From contig NZ_JAPFQP010000004.1 of NCBI RefSeq assembly GCF_026241225.1, forward strand, positions 186,001 through 250,000: a DNA stretch of 64,000 bases. Reading direction: 5' to 3'. Positions 45,404 through 55,261 of the stretch are shown here, piece by piece. Every line of letters starts with the position of its first letter. Positions within the stretch are counted from its first letter, which is position 1. The DNA is from Lentiprolixibacter aurantiacus (GTDB lineage: Bacteria; Bacteroidota; Bacteroidia; Flavobacteriales; Flavobacteriaceae). The notes below the pieces were generated by a model. That model made no database searches, was not told the DNA's origin, and saw nothing but the letters and a program-made list of their open reading frames with translations. Position numbers and translations under genes: made by a program.

Positions 45404-45913
45404 TTAGAAAAAATGATCGTACTTGCCTTTCACCCTTAGCCAGAGCCTCCATACGATGTAGACACCAGTTAAAGCCACTACAGCAAAACCAATGGAAAAA
45501 TACAACCAGAACTGGTCTATGGTATAAGAAGGCCTGTATTCAGGAAGTAAATCAAAGTTCTTCCAAAGGTCATTACGTGCGGAAACAAGGATAATTACGC
45601 GAATCGCGTGAAGCATAACAGCCCATACACCTAACTTCATAGCCGTACTTGCATACTGCCACTTGCTTAAGACAAACCACCGCAAAGCCGCCAGCAAACA
45701 GCCTATGGAAAGCATGAATTCCAATATAAGCAAGCCGTATACCCAACCCACAAGGATTTCAAAGTTCTGCTCCTCCATTACCATATGCCAGGTACGGATT
45801 AGGAGAATGCCTGTTGCTGTTATGAGCAGAGAGGCATAGAGGCGTTGCCTGGGATCTTTGATCCGGCGCATGCGCCAGTAGCGATATCTGGTTTTTACCT
45901 GCATAGACTGCAA
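45404..45913 (-). CDS. Hypothetical multi-pass membrane protein
   Basis: 169 residues with four predicted membrane helices (about 25-45, 53-77, 88-108, 135-158) and basic ends (RYRYWRMRRIKD at the N-terminus). Not recognised. It converges with the porin gene and lies 121 nt upstream of no other gene on its strand, so it is probably monocistronic. Nothing in the sequence points to a function. Confidence 0.6.
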   Translation of the reverse strand: MQSMQVKTRYRYWRMRRIKDPRQRLYASLLITATGILLIRTWHMVMEEQNFEILVGWVYGLLILEFMLSIGCLLAALRWFVLSKWQYASTAMKLGVWAVMLHAIRVIILVSARNDLWKNFDLLPEYRPSYTIDQFWLYFSIGFAVVALTGVYIVWRLWLRVKGKYDHFF

Positions 45914-46034
45914 ATAAGGCGTTTGAATTGAAATACGCCATGATAAATCTCAGGTCTGTGCTAACCGTATGGAATTACATGCAGTTAAAGGAATCTGGTG
46001 ATCCTTAAGCGAATTGCATTTTTTTCAAAACCGG

Positions 46035-47576
46035 CTACAGCGGGATATTTCCATGCTTTCTTTTGGGAGCAGCAACTTCCTTATTTTCAAGCATGCTAAA
46101 GGCTTTGATCAACTTCCTTCTGGTATTCTTCGGGAGGATTACCTCATCTATAAAACCTCTTCGTGCGGCACTGTAGGGATCTGCAAATTTTTCTGCATAC
46201 TCAGCTTCTTTTTCCGCCAGTTTTTTAGCAGGATCCTCAGCACTGGCAATCTCCTTCCGGAAAATGATCTCACTGGCCCCCTTGGCCCCCATAACAGCAA
46301 TCTCGGCCGTTGGCCAGGCGAAATTGAAATCGGCCCCAATATGTTTGGAGTTCATCACATCATAAGCACCTCCATATGCTTTTCGCGTAATAACAGTTAC
46401 CCGTGGCACCGTGGCTTCGCAGAAGGCATACAGCAATTTTGAACCGTGAACAATGATCCCGTTCCATTCCTGGTCTGTTCCAGGCAGGAATCCGGGCACA
46501 TCTTCCAGTACCAGCATGGGAATATTGAAACTGTCACAGAACCTGACAAAACGAGCAGCCTTCACAGAGCTGTTTACACCTAAAACCCCGGCCAGGTACA
46601 TGGGTTGGTTGGCAATAATGCCAATGCTCCTTCCTGCCAGTCGGGCAAATCCCACAATGATATTCTCGGCATAGTCCTCGTGGATCTCATAAAATGAATC
46701 CTTGTCAATGATACCATTGATCACATTGTGCATATCATATGGTTTGTTGGGATTGTCCGGAATAACATCCGTAAGTTCCTCACGAACCTCATCATGCAAT
46801 TCATAGGGAAGTCTGGCTGGCTTCTCGCGGTTGCTCTGAGGAAGATAACTCAGTAGTTTTTTAATGTCTTCCATACAAGCTATATCATTGGCAGCCGTCC
46901 GGTGTGCAACACCTGATTTTACGGCATGTGTACTGGCACCTCCAAGTTCTTCGGCGGTCACCTCTTCATTGGTCACCGTTTTTACAACATTGGGCCCGGT
47001 AACGAACATATAGCTGGTTTCCTCAACCATTATGGTGAAATCTGTCATGGCAGGGGAATAAACCGCACCACCTGCACATGGTCCCATGATTGCGGATATT
47101 TGTGGAACCACCCCTGAGGATTGAACATTCCGGTAAAAAATATCGGCATAGCCACCAAGAGACCTCACTCCTTCCTGTATCCTTGCCCCTCCGGAATCAT
47201 TCAGGCCTATAACCGGAGCGCCTACCTTCATTGCAAGATCCATAACCTTGCAGATCTTTTCGGCATGAGTCTCAGATAATGCCCCTCCGAATACGGTAAA
47301 ATCCTGGGCGTAGACGTAAACCAAACGGCCCTCAATGGTTCCATACCCAGTAACTACCCCATCTCCGAAATACACTTCCTTTTCCATCCCAAAATCCGTA
47401 GTCCGGTGCGTCACCAGTATACCCATCTCTTCAAAGGATCCCTCATCCAGGAGATAATCTATCCTTTCTCTGGCCGTAAGTTTTTTCTTGGCGTGTTGCT
47501 TCGCAATTCGTTTCTCACCACCCCCCAGATGGGCCAGGGCAATACGTTCTTGAAGTTTTTTGATTTTTGGATCCAT
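46035..47576 (-). CDS. pccB: Propionyl-CoA/acyl-CoA carboxylase beta subunit
   Basis: Carboxyltransferase that moves CO2 from biotin to propionyl-CoA giving methylmalonyl-CoA. 513 residues with motifs [49 protein letters not shown] and [18 protein letters not shown]. Third gene of a minus-strand operon after the biotin carrier and the biotin carboxylase (3 nt from the latter). Methylmalonyl-CoA mutase genes nearby favour propionyl-CoA over acetyl-CoA as substrate. Confidence 0.93.
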   Translation of the reverse strand: MDPKIKKLQERIALAHLGGGEKRIAKQHAKKKLTARERIDYLLDEGSFEEMGILVTHRTTDFGMEKEVYFGDGVVTGYGTIEGRLVYVYAQDFTVFGGALSETHAEKICKVMDLAMKVGAPVIGLNDSGGARIQEGVRSLGGYADIFYRNVQSSGVVPQISAIMGPCAGGAVYSPAMTDFTIMVEETSYMFVTGPNVVKTVTNEEVTAEELGGASTHAVKSGVAHRTAANDIACMEDIKKLLSYLPQSNREKPARLPYELHDEVREELTDVIPDNPNKPYDMHNVINGIIDKDSFYEIHEDYAENIIVGFARLAGRSIGIIANQPMYLAGVLGVNSSVKAARFVRFCDSFNIPMLVLEDVPGFLPGTDQEWNGIIVHGSKLLYAFCEATVPRVTVITRKAYGGAYDVMNSKHIGADFNFAWPTAEIAVMGAKGASEIIFRKEIASAEDPAKKLAEKEAEYAEKFADPYSAARRGFIDEVILPKNTRRKLIKAFSMLENKEVAAPKRKHGNIPL

Positions 47577-47579
47577 ACT

Positions 47580-49022
47580 TTAATTGTTTGGGATACGTAG
47601 TACCTTTTGATCTTTGAAGTATTGTTTCAGGGCAATAACTGCTGCAATACGCGCTTCTTCCTCTGTGTTTTTTTGGAGCATTTCAGGAGAATAGTAGTTC
47701 TTCACGAAATGGGTGTCGAAATTCCCGGATCGGAATGCCTCGTGTTCGCATACAAAACGCCCGAAAGGCAGTGTAGTCATTACGCCCTTAACTTCATAGT
47801 CGTCTATGGCTTCAATCATCAATTCAATGGCCTCTTCCCTGCTCTTTCCGTAGGTGATTAACTTGGATAGCATGGGATCGTAGTAAATAGGGACATCCAT
47901 ACCCTCTTCGAATCCATTATCCACACGGATGCCTTCCCCAACAGGAAGCCTGTACTTTTCCAGTTTTCCCACACTGGGAAGGAAATCGTTCAGCGGATCT
48001 TCAGCATAAACCCGAAGTTCTATTGCATGGCCATTTATTTTCAAATCTTCCTGCTTCATTGGGAGGGCCTCACCCCGTGCCACACGTATCTGCAATTCTA
48101 CCAGGTCCACACCGGTTATAAGCTCAGATACAGGGTGTTCCACCTGAAGACGTGTATTCATTTCCAGAAAGTAAAAATTCAGGTCTGCGTCCATCAGGAA
48201 CTCAACTGTTCCCGCACCCAGATAATCACAGGACTCGGCCACTTTGGTTGCAGCAATGCCCATTTCTTTGCGCAGTTCAGGACTCAGAATAGCAGAAGGT
48301 GCCTCCTCAACTACCTTCTGGTGCCTCCTTTGCACGCTGCACTCACGTTCAAAGAAATAAAGGATGTTCCCATGGCTGTCTGCCATTACCTGAATCTCCA
48401 CGTGCCGGGGAGAAGTCACATACTTTTCAATGAAGACCGAACCGTCTCCAAAGGCCGAAGTAGCTTCGCTTATTGCCCTTTTCATCTGGGATTCCAGGTC
48501 TTTCTCCTTTTCCACGATCCTCATCCCTTTTCCACCCCCACCTGCCGAGGCTTTAATAAGTATAGGGAAACCTATTTCCTTTGCTATGGATTTCGCCTTG
48601 GCAACATCAGTAATAGCCTCGTCTATGCCGGGTACCATTGGAATATTATATTGCTTTACAGCTTCCTTGGCCGCCAGTTTGCTTCCCATCATACGGATAG
48701 CTTTGGACTTGGGTCCTATAAATATGAGTCCATTTCGCTCAACCTCCTCAGCAAAATCGGCATTCTCACTAAGAAATCCGTAACCCGGGTGAATGGCATC
48801 TGCCTTCAGGGATTTGGCAACCTCAATAATCTTATCCCCCCTGAGGTAAGATTGGTTTGAAGGAGCTTCTCCAATATAAACAGCCTCATCTGCATAACGG
48901 ACATGCGGAGCGTTCCGGTCGGCAGCAGAATATACGGCCACTGTTTTGATCCCCATCTTCCGGGCGGTACTCATTACCCTGATGGCTATTTCACCACGAT
49001 TGGCAATTAGAATCTTTTTCAT
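47580..49022 (-). CDS. pccA: Biotin carboxylase subunit of propionyl-CoA carboxylase
   Basis: ATP-grasp enzyme that carboxylates biotin. Motifs: ILIANRGEIAIRV at the N-terminus, HPGYGFLSENADFAE, KASAGGGGKGMRIV, FIEKYVTSPRHVEIQ, ERECSVQRRHQKVVEEAPS and FLEMNTRLQVEHPVSE. At 480 residues it lacks the fused biotin carrier seen in many PccA proteins; that domain is encoded just upstream as a separate gene (12 nt away). Confidence 0.93.
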   Translation of the reverse strand: MKKILIANRGEIAIRVMSTARKMGIKTVAVYSAADRNAPHVRYADEAVYIGEAPSNQSYLRGDKIIEVAKSLKADAIHPGYGFLSENADFAEEVERNGLIFIGPKSKAIRMMGSKLAAKEAVKQYNIPMVPGIDEAITDVAKAKSIAKEIGFPILIKASAGGGGKGMRIVEKEKDLESQMKRAISEATSAFGDGSVFIEKYVTSPRHVEIQVMADSHGNILYFFERECSVQRRHQKVVEEAPSAILSPELRKEMGIAATKVAESCDYLGAGTVEFLMDADLNFYFLEMNTRLQVEHPVSELITGVDLVELQIRVARGEALPMKQEDLKINGHAIELRVYAEDPLNDFLPSVGKLEKYRLPVGEGIRVDNGFEEGMDVPIYYDPMLSKLITYGKSREEAIELMIEAIDDYEVKGVMTTLPFGRFVCEHEAFRSGNFDTHFVKNYYSPEMLQKNTEEEARIAAVIALKQYFKDQKVLRIPNN

Positions 49023-49034
49023 CTATTGTGGTTG

Positions 49035-49520
49035 TTATTCAAATTCAATAAGCAGATTGTCCTTGTCTACAGCATCCCCCTGGGACACCTGTATGGATTT
49101 GATTATCCCCGCCCTTGGCGACGTAATCACATTTTCCATTTTCATGGCCTCAAGGATAAGAAGCGGGTCGTCTTCTTGTACCTCCTGTCCAACTTCCACA
49201 CTAATCTCCAGGATTAATCCCGGCATTGGTGCTTCAATAGAACTGATATTTCGGGCAGAAGAAAGTGCAAATCCCATCTGATCGATCAGAAGATCCAGCT
49301 TGTCTTCAATGGTAATGGAATAGGTATTGCTGTTGATCTTTATTTCATAGCTCTTTTTATGGAAATCAGACTGCAGTATTTGAGCTGTGAAAGGCTTGCT
49401 GTCTACCAGCACATGATAGGATGTGGGCGAGGTGGCCAGGGCATCCAATGAAGAAAGGTCTTCCAAATTTAGCTGGTACTCCAGTTCTTCGTTAACCTTT
49501 ACCTTAAATTGGTCTTCCAT
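49035..49520 (-). CDS. Biotin carboxyl carrier protein of propionyl-CoA carboxylase
   Basis: 161 residues. The C-terminal biotinyl domain carries EAMKMEN, the lysine being biotinylated. The N-terminal half (about 1-80) is a beta-rich linker region like the BT domain of PCC. First gene of the minus-strand carboxylase operon, with a leader of about 160 nt if the promoter at site F is used. Confidence 0.9.
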   Translation of the reverse strand: MEDQFKVKVNEELEYQLNLEDLSSLDALATSPTSYHVLVDSKPFTAQILQSDFHKKSYEIKINSNTYSITIEDKLDLLIDQMGFALSSARNISSIEAPMPGLILEISVEVGQEVQEDDPLLILEAMKMENVITSPRAGIIKSIQVSQGDAVDKDNLLIEFE

Positions 49521-49711
49521 AGATTTTTTATGTTGATGATCTTATATAAAATCGTCTGGTTTGAAGTCCCTAATATAACCCTAAAGTTACGAACGACACC
49601 AAAATCAATCGTCATTTTCGAGTCTGGGATTTTCGTAATTCTGAGCGGAATTCGAAAAGGGCATATCTTGCAAATTACCAACAAATGTAGGGGCTGAGAA
49701 CAGTAGTAAAC

Positions 49712-49725
49712 ATGAATTTTGTCAT
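49712..49725 (-). promoter_or_regulatory. Crp/Fnr-type palindrome, site F
   Basis: ATGAA-TTTT-GTCAT, one mismatch from the perfect repeat. On the minus strand TACATTTG (49689-49682) is a full TAnnTTTG match and begins 29.5 nt from the centre, facing the carboxylase operon. On the plus strand TAATTATG (49748-49755, 5 of 6) lies at the mirror distance facing udk-mutAB. Confidence 0.6.
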
Positions 49726-49804
49726 GTTTTATTGTAAATCTCCACCGTAATTATGGATCTGTATCCGGAAAGCTTTTAGAAGCAGGATTGTTGTAGCAAT
49801 TCCT

Positions 49805-49812
49805 TATTTTTG
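49805..49812 (+). promoter_or_regulatory. Predicted second -7 element of udk
   Basis: TATTTTTG fully matches TAnnTTTG, 16 nt before the udk start, with TTG at 49788-49793 further upstream. It may give constitutive expression independent of site F. Confidence 0.4.
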
Positions 49813-49828
49813 AAGTAAAATAAGCAGT

Positions 49829-50437
49829 ATGCTAATCATTGGGATTGCCGGTGGTACGGGATGTGGAAAGACCACGGTTGTAAACCAGTTAATTGAGGAG
49901 TTAACCCTGGATCACGTAGGGGTCATTACACAGGACAGTTATTACAATGACCTGTCCCATTTGTCCTATGAGGAAAGGGTACAGGTAAATTTTGACCACC
50001 CTAAAGCCATAGATTTTGATCTGCTGGGAGAACACCTGTCCAGGCTGAAACAAGGTCATGCTATTGAACAACCCGTTTATTCCTTTACTCAGCACAACAG
50101 GACGGGGGAAACCCTGATGACCGAACCCAGGAAAGTGATGATCGTGGAAGGCATCCTCATTATGACCAATCCAATGATCAGAGAAATGTTCGATATTAAA
50201 ATCTACGTGCACGCCGATTCTGATGAGCGACTAATTCGCCGTTTGAAAAGGGATATCAATGAAAGGGGACGTGACATAGAAGAAGTGCTTTACCGCTACC
50301 AGACAACCCTGAAACCAATGCACGATCAGTTTATTGAGCCCACAAAGGAGTATGCAGATATTATCATCCCCAACAATAAATACAACACTGTGGCCATCGA
50401 TATAGTAAGAACCATTATCAACGAGAAAATCCAATAG
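49829..50437 (+). CDS. udk: Uridine kinase
   Basis: Phosphorylates uridine and cytidine in pyrimidine salvage. P-loop GIAGGTGCGKTTV at the N-terminus, the QDSYYNDLSHLS segment that binds the nucleoside, FDHPKAIDFDLL and RLIRRLKRDINERGR. 202 residues, normal length. Followed after 5 nt by the DivIC-like gene. Confidence 0.93.
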   Translation: MLIIGIAGGTGCGKTTVVNQLIEELTLDHVGVITQDSYYNDLSHLSYEERVQVNFDHPKAIDFDLLGEHLSRLKQGHAIEQPVYSFTQHNRTGETLMTEPRKVMIVEGILIMTNPMIREMFDIKIYVHADSDERLIRRLKRDINERGRDIEEVLYRYQTTLKPMHDQFIEPTKEYADIIIPNNKYNTVAIDIVRTIINEKIQ

Positions 50438-50442
50438 CTCCC

Positions 50443-50775
50443 ATGGGTTGGAAAGACTTAAAAAAAAGAAAATGGTTTAGCATACTGACGAACCTGTACA
50501 TATTAGTTCTTACGGTCTTTGTCATCTGGATGGTCTTTTTCGATACCAACTCCCTTTTGATCCATATGGAACTCAAGAAGGAAATTCAAAAACTGGAAAA
50601 ACAAAAAGAATTTCTTCGTTCAGAAATCAACAGGGATAAGCAGGTACTGGATAAACTCTCGGACCCTGAGGAACTGGAAAAATTTGCCAGGGAACAATAC
50701 TATCTTAAAAAGAAAAACGAGGAGATCTACCTTATTGAGTATGAAGACAGCCTAAAATCCAAAAAGGATGAATAA
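50443..50775 (+). CDS. DivIC/FtsB septum formation initiator family protein
   Basis: Small bitopic division protein: a short cytoplasmic N-terminus, one membrane helix (about 16-36, ILTNLYILVLTVFVIWMVFF), then a periplasmic coiled coil (about 45-80, rich in E, K and L) and LSDPEELEKFAREQYYLKKKNEE, the family's C-terminal block. 110 residues. Overlaps the mutA start by 8 nt, which is an odd pairing of division and propionate genes but common in this phylum. Confidence 0.85.
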   Translation: MGWKDLKKRKWFSILTNLYILVLTVFVIWMVFFDTNSLLIHMELKKEIQKLEKQKEFLRSEINRDKQVLDKLSDPEELEKFAREQYYLKKKNEEIYLIEYEDSLKSKKDE

Positions 50776-52156
50776 TAAAACCCTATTTGCCGATTTTGAT
50801 TCGGTGCCAACCAAAGCCTGGAAACAAAAAATCCAGGTAGATTTAAAAGGGGCGGATTACAATGAAACACTGGTCTGGAATAGTCCTGAAGGCCTGAAGA
50901 TTAAACCGTTCTATAACAGGGATGATTACACGGGAGATGATACCAACATTCCCGCTCCTCCGGAACAATGGTCTATTGGTCAGCGACTCCGGGTTAAAGA
51001 TGCTAAACAAGCCAACAAAGAGGCTCATGATCTGCTCGCCAAGGGGATAGAAAGCCTGGTTTTTCAAATTCCGGATGCAGCTATAAATCCTAAAACACTT
51101 TTTGAGGGGATAGACCTGAGGGATCTTCCCGTTTACCTTGAGTTTGATTCTTCGTCATTGGAACGCGCAAAGCCCTTTCTCGAATATGCAAAAGGATCAG
51201 GAGGGCAATTGTTCCCGGGGGTAGATCCATTGGGAAACCTTGCCAGGACAGGGAACTGGGAAGCCAACGAAGCCGGGGATTTTGAAATGCTCGGAGAACT
51301 ATTGCTGGATTTCCCGGAACAGCCAGTAATCCTTATAGAAACGGATATATACCAGAACGCGGGAGCTAATGCAGTACAACAGCTGGCCTATGCCCTGGCC
51401 CATGCAAACGAGTACCTCATCCGTTACAGGGAGACCCTGGAACCAGCTTCCCAGAAAGCCCCAATCATCTGCTTCAGGGCAGGGATGGGAGCGAATTATT
51501 TCAGTGAAATCGCCAAACTCAGAGCGCTAAGGTTGCTCTGGAATTCCCTGGCCCCGGAATATCAACTGCCCGGGCACTGCCATATAGTGGCCCAACCTTC
51601 CAAACGGAATAAAACCCTGTACGACTACAACGTGAATATGCTGCGGACCACCACGGAATGTATGTCCGCTGTACTTGGGGGGGCCAATACGGTCATAAAT
51701 CTGCCTTATGACGCACTTTATCATGAGTCTAATGACTTCGGTGACCGGATTTCCCGTAATCAATTGCTTATACTTAAAAAGGAGAGTTATTTCGATAAGG
51801 TGAGCAATGCAGCCGATGGAGCCTATTATATTGAAAGTCTTACTTTACAACTGGCCGAAGAAGCCCTCGCTCTTTTCAAGAGTATTGAAAAAGGAGGCGG
51901 ATGGCTGGCACAAATGAAAAATCAGACCCTGCAACGCAAGATCAGGGAAAGCGCAGCTAAAGAACAGCAAGCATATGACTCGGGTGAACTGGTGCTCATA
52001 GGCAGTAATAAATACCCCAATCCTGCAGACCGGATGAAGGACAACCTTGAAAAATCACCTTTCCTCCAAAAGGGATCCCGAAAAACGGCAGTTGAGCCCA
52101 TCCTGGCGAAAAGACTGGCTGAAAAAGAAGAACAAAAAAGACTACAAGATGAATAG
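50768..52156 (+). CDS. mutA: Methylmalonyl-CoA mutase small subunit
   Basis: Non-catalytic partner of MutB. It begins [32 protein letters not shown], the family N-terminus, and carries a TIM-barrel-like domain. At 462 residues it lacks the C-terminal B12-binding domain found in MutB, as is seen in some bacterial small subunits. Overlaps the mutB start by 8 nt. Confidence 0.9.
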   Translation: MNNKTLFADFDSVPTKAWKQKIQVDLKGADYNETLVWNSPEGLKIKPFYNRDDYTGDDTNIPAPPEQWSIGQRLRVKDAKQANKEAHDLLAKGIESLVFQIPDAAINPKTLFEGIDLRDLPVYLEFDSSSLERAKPFLEYAKGSGGQLFPGVDPLGNLARTGNWEANEAGDFEMLGELLLDFPEQPVILIETDIYQNAGANAVQQLAYALAHANEYLIRYRETLEPASQKAPIICFRAGMGANYFSEIAKLRALRLLWNSLAPEYQLPGHCHIVAQPSKRNKTLYDYNVNMLRTTTECMSAVLGGANTVINLPYDALYHESNDFGDRISRNQLLILKKESYFDKVSNAADGAYYIESLTLQLAEEALALFKSIEKGGGWLAQMKNQTLQRKIRESAAKEQQAYDSGELVLIGSNKYPNPADRMKDNLEKSPFLQKGSRKTAVEPILAKRLAEKEEQKRLQDE

Positions 52157-54302
52157 ACCCAGGCTCGATCATTTGAAGTTGGAAACCGTTTCTCACGGGG
52201 TATCGAAGCAAACAGGAGAGCGGTCCGTATTCAATACCGCAGAAGACATAAGCGTGAAATCGTTTTACACTAAAGAGGATACTGCACATCTGAATCACCT
52301 TGATTTTGCCGCGGGAATACCACCCTACCTCAGGGGACCCTATAGCACTATGTATGTCAGGCGCCCATGGACGATAAGGCAATACGCCGGCTTTTCTACG
52401 GCCGAGGAAAGCAACGCTTTTTACCGGAGGAACCTTGCAGCCGGACAAAAAGGCCTTTCTGTGGCCTTTGACCTGCCTACCCACCGCGGGTACGACAGCG
52501 ACCACGAACGGGTTGTAAGCGACGTAGGCAAGGCCGGGGTAGCGATCGATTCTGTGGAAGATATGAAGATTCTCTTTGACGGGATCCCCCTGGATAAAAT
52601 GTCGGTTTCCATGACCATGAATGGGGCGGTACTGCCCATAATGGCCTTTTATATCGTAGCAGCGGAAGCCCAGGGTGTAAAACCCGAACAATTGGCGGGC
52701 ACCATACAGAACGATATCCTGAAGGAGTTCATGGTCCGGAATACGTACATATATCCTCCTGCGCCTTCCATGCAGATCATTGCTGATATTTTTGAATACA
52801 CAAGTAAGAACATGCCTCGCTTCAACAGCATCAGCATCTCCGGATATCATATGCAGGAAGCAGGGGCCACAGCCGATATTGAACTTGCCTATACCCTGGC
52901 AGACGGGCTGGAATACATCCGTACAGGGCTCAAGGCAGGGCTGGATATTGATCAGTTTGCCCCGCGCCTTTCTTTTTTCTGGGCTATTGGGATGAACCAT
53001 TTTATGGAAATTGCCAAAATGAGGGCGGGAAGGATGCTCTGGGCAAAACTCGTGAAACAGTTCAACCCAAAAAACCCAAAGTCGCTCGCTTTAAGAACTC
53101 ACTGCCAGACCAGTGGATGGAGCCTTACCGAACAGGATCCTTTCAACAATGTGGCTAGGACTACCATTGAAGCGGCGGCCGCCGCTTTTGGGGGTACTCA
53201 GAGCCTGCACACCAATGCACTGGATGAGGCCATAGCCCTTCCAACTGACTTTTCCGCAAGGATTGCCCGCAATACGCAGTTGTTCCTTCAGGAGGAAACC
53301 CAGATTAACCGGACGGTGGATCCCTGGGCAGGAAGTTATTACGTGGAATACCTGACGGACCAGTTAGCCCGCAAGGCGTGGGAACTTCTCGAGGAAGTGG
53401 AGGAACACGGTGGAATGACTAAGGCCATAGAAGCAGGAATCCCCAAAATGCGGATAGAACAGGCTGCAGCCAAAAAACAAGCAAGAATAGACAGCGGTCA
53501 GGACATCATTGTAGGGGTAAACCAATATCAGCTGGAAGAGGAAGAGACCCTGCAGATCCTCGAAGTAGACAACGCTGAAGTGAGGAGGCAACAAATTGCC
53601 CGTATTGAGCAATTGAGGGCAGAGCGAGACAATGACGCGGTACAAAAAGCCTTACAAAGGCTAACCCTGGCCGCCAAAGCTAAATCGGGCAACGGCAAAC
53701 AGGAAAATTTATTAGCTTTAGCTTTGGAGGCAGCGCGTGCAAAAGCCACCCTTGGGGAAATCAGCGATGCCCTGGAGGTAGCCTTTAATCGTTACAAAGC
53801 CAAAATCCAATCCTTTACCGGAGTGTACGCAAAAGAAATCAAAGACGACGAAAGCTTTAAAAAAGCGCGGGAACTGGCCGACCAGTTTGCAGAACTGGAG
53901 GGCCGCAGGCCTCGTATTATGATCGCCAAAATGGGACAGGACGGCCACGACAGGGGAGCCAAAGTAGTAGCTACTGGATATGCCGACCTCGGTTTTGATG
54001 TAGACATAGGGCCGCTATTCCAGACCCCGGCCGAGGCTGCGAAACAGGCCGTGGAAAACGATGTACATATTCTGGGGGTATCTTCCCTGGCCGCCGGACA
54101 TAAAACCCTGGTGCCGCAGGTTCTGGAGGAACTCAAAAAGAACGAAAGAGAAGACATCATGGTCATTGTGGGCGGGGTTATCCCCAAGCAGGACTACAAC
54201 TTCCTGTTTGAAGCCGGCGCTACTGCTGTTTTTGGACCAGGAACCAAAATAAGCGATGCCGCCATTGAAATACTGAACATCCTGATGGCTTCTTCCGAAT
54301 AG
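52149..54302 (+). CDS. mutB: Methylmalonyl-CoA mutase large (catalytic) subunit
   Basis: B12-dependent isomerase that turns methylmalonyl-CoA into succinyl-CoA or runs in reverse. Start at ATG 52149 ([12 protein letters not shown]); the longer frame from 52047 lies inside mutA. Catalytic barrel motifs: [38 protein letters not shown] and [16 protein letters not shown]. The C-terminal cobalamin domain has [15 protein letters not shown] with the lower-ligand His. 717 residues. A terminator follows. Confidence 0.95.
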   Translation: MNRPRLDHLKLETVSHGVSKQTGERSVFNTAEDISVKSFYTKEDTAHLNHLDFAAGIPPYLRGPYSTMYVRRPWTIRQYAGFSTAEESNAFYRRNLAAGQKGLSVAFDLPTHRGYDSDHERVVSDVGKAGVAIDSVEDMKILFDGIPLDKMSVSMTMNGAVLPIMAFYIVAAEAQGVKPEQLAGTIQNDILKEFMVRNTYIYPPAPSMQIIADIFEYTSKNMPRFNSISISGYHMQEAGATADIELAYTLADGLEYIRTGLKAGLDIDQFAPRLSFFWAIGMNHFMEIAKMRAGRMLWAKLVKQFNPKNPKSLALRTHCQTSGWSLTEQDPFNNVARTTIEAAAAAFGGTQSLHTNALDEAIALPTDFSARIARNTQLFLQEETQINRTVDPWAGSYYVEYLTDQLARKAWELLEEVEEHGGMTKAIEAGIPKMRIEQAAAKKQARIDSGQDIIVGVNQYQLEEEETLQILEVDNAEVRRQQIARIEQLRAERDNDAVQKALQRLTLAAKAKSGNGKQENLLALALEAARAKATLGEISDALEVAFNRYKAKIQSFTGVYAKEIKDDESFKKARELADQFAELEGRRPRIMIAKMGQDGHDRGAKVVATGYADLGFDVDIGPLFQTPAEAAKQAVENDVHILGVSSLAAGHKTLVPQVLEELKKNEREDIMVIVGGVIPKQDYNFLFEAGATAVFGPGTKISDAAIEILNILMASSE

Positions 54303-54325
54303 GGAGTTGAATTCCAATCAATATC

Positions 54326-54362
54326 AAAGTTCAGGGACACAATGTTTGCCCCTGAACTTTTT
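54326..54362 (+). terminator. Rho-independent terminator of the udk-mutAB operon
   Basis: AAAGTTCAGGG (54326-54336) pairs perfectly with CCCTGAACTTT (54350-54360) over a 13-nt loop, ending in Ts. It lies 24 nt after mutB. Confidence 0.88.
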
Positions 54363-54487
54363 GCATTGCCCCTGGATGTAATTAAAACTTTAACACGGGA
54401 ACCTAAAGTTATTCACCTGCTGTTAACAAGTTACATTTTATCGCTAGCCAAATAATCGTATTTTTAAACCCTAACTTACTTAAGACG

Positions 54488-55261
54488 ATGGGCAAAATTA
54501 TTGCTATAGCCAACCAGAAAGGTGGGGTTGGAAAAACCACTACAACAGTTAACCTGGCCGCCTCGCTGGGGGTACTGGAAAAAAGCGTTCTTGTAATCGA
54601 TGCCGACCCTCAGGCCAATGCCACTTCCGGCCTTGGAATTGAGGTGGACGAGGTAGAAGTGGGGACCTATCAGATGCTGGAGCATACGGCAGATGCCAGG
54701 GATACCATAATCAAGACCTCTTCCCCCAATGTAGACCTGATCCCTTCTCATATAGACCTTGTGGCCATTGAAATAGAACTGGTAGACAAGGATTCCCGGG
54801 AATCCATGCTGAAACAGGCCATAGTGGATTTGAAAGAACAGTACGATTATATCCTGATAGACTGTGCCCCTTCACTGGGATTACTGACCCTGAATGCACT
54901 CACATCGGCAGACTCCGTTATCATACCCATTCAGTGTGAATACTTTGCCCTTGAAGGACTGGGCAAATTGCTGAATACCATCAAAAGTGTTCAGCGCATA
55001 CATAATCCAGACCTGGATATTGAAGGCATGTTATTAACCATGTACGACTCCAGGCTTCGGCTGTCTAATCAGGTGGTCAGCGAAGTGAAAAAACATTTCG
55101 GGGATATGGTTTTCGACACCATCATCCAGCGCAATGTGCGGCTGGGAGAAGCACCAAGCTACGGCGAAAGCATTATCAAATACGATGCAAGCAGCAAGGG
55201 GGCAACTAATTACCTGAACATGGCAGATGAATTACTCAAAAAGAACAGGGAGACGGTATAA
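54488..55261 (+). CDS. parA: Chromosome partition ATPase ParA/Soj
   Basis: Walker-type ATPase that moves ParB-bound origin regions. Deviant Walker A KGGVGKTTTTVNLAASL at residue 11, Walker B-like DYILIDCAPSLGLLTLNAL. 257 residues, the chromosomal Soj size. Its TAA overlaps the parB ATG by one base. First gene of a housekeeping operon that runs to about 60.2 kb. Confidence 0.94.
   Translation: MGKIIAIANQKGGVGKTTTTVNLAASLGVLEKSVLVIDADPQANATSGLGIEVDEVEVGTYQMLEHTADARDTIIKTSSPNVDLIPSHIDLVAIEIELVDKDSRESMLKQAIVDLKEQYDYILIDCAPSLGLLTLNALTSADSVIIPIQCEYFALEGLGKLLNTIKSVQRIHNPDLDIEGMLLTMYDSRLRLSNQVVSEVKKHFGDMVFDTIIQRNVRLGEAPSYGESIIKYDASSKGATNYLNMADELLKKNRETV

Larger units (their letters stand above)
49521..49828. 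other. Divergent control region, carboxylase vs udk-mutAB operons
   Basis: 308-nt gap between two operons of one pathway. It contains site F and -7-like elements in both directions. A 61-codon minus-strand frame (49499-49684) spans much of the leader but runs into the carrier gene in another frame and has no supporting features; it is not called. Confidence 0.55.

Noticed and set aside
48027-48860. 277-codon plus-strand frame opposite pccA
   Set aside because: It lies fully inside the conserved biotin carboxylase gene on the other strand and looks like a codon-bias shadow.
49499-49684. 61-codon frame in the leader of the carboxylase operon
   Set aside because: Runs into the biotin carrier gene in another frame and has no supporting features; a leader peptide cannot be argued from it.
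54363-54487. parS or origin signal near parAB
   Set aside because: No TGTTTCACGTGAAACA-like sequence was found by eye here or in the adjacent genes.
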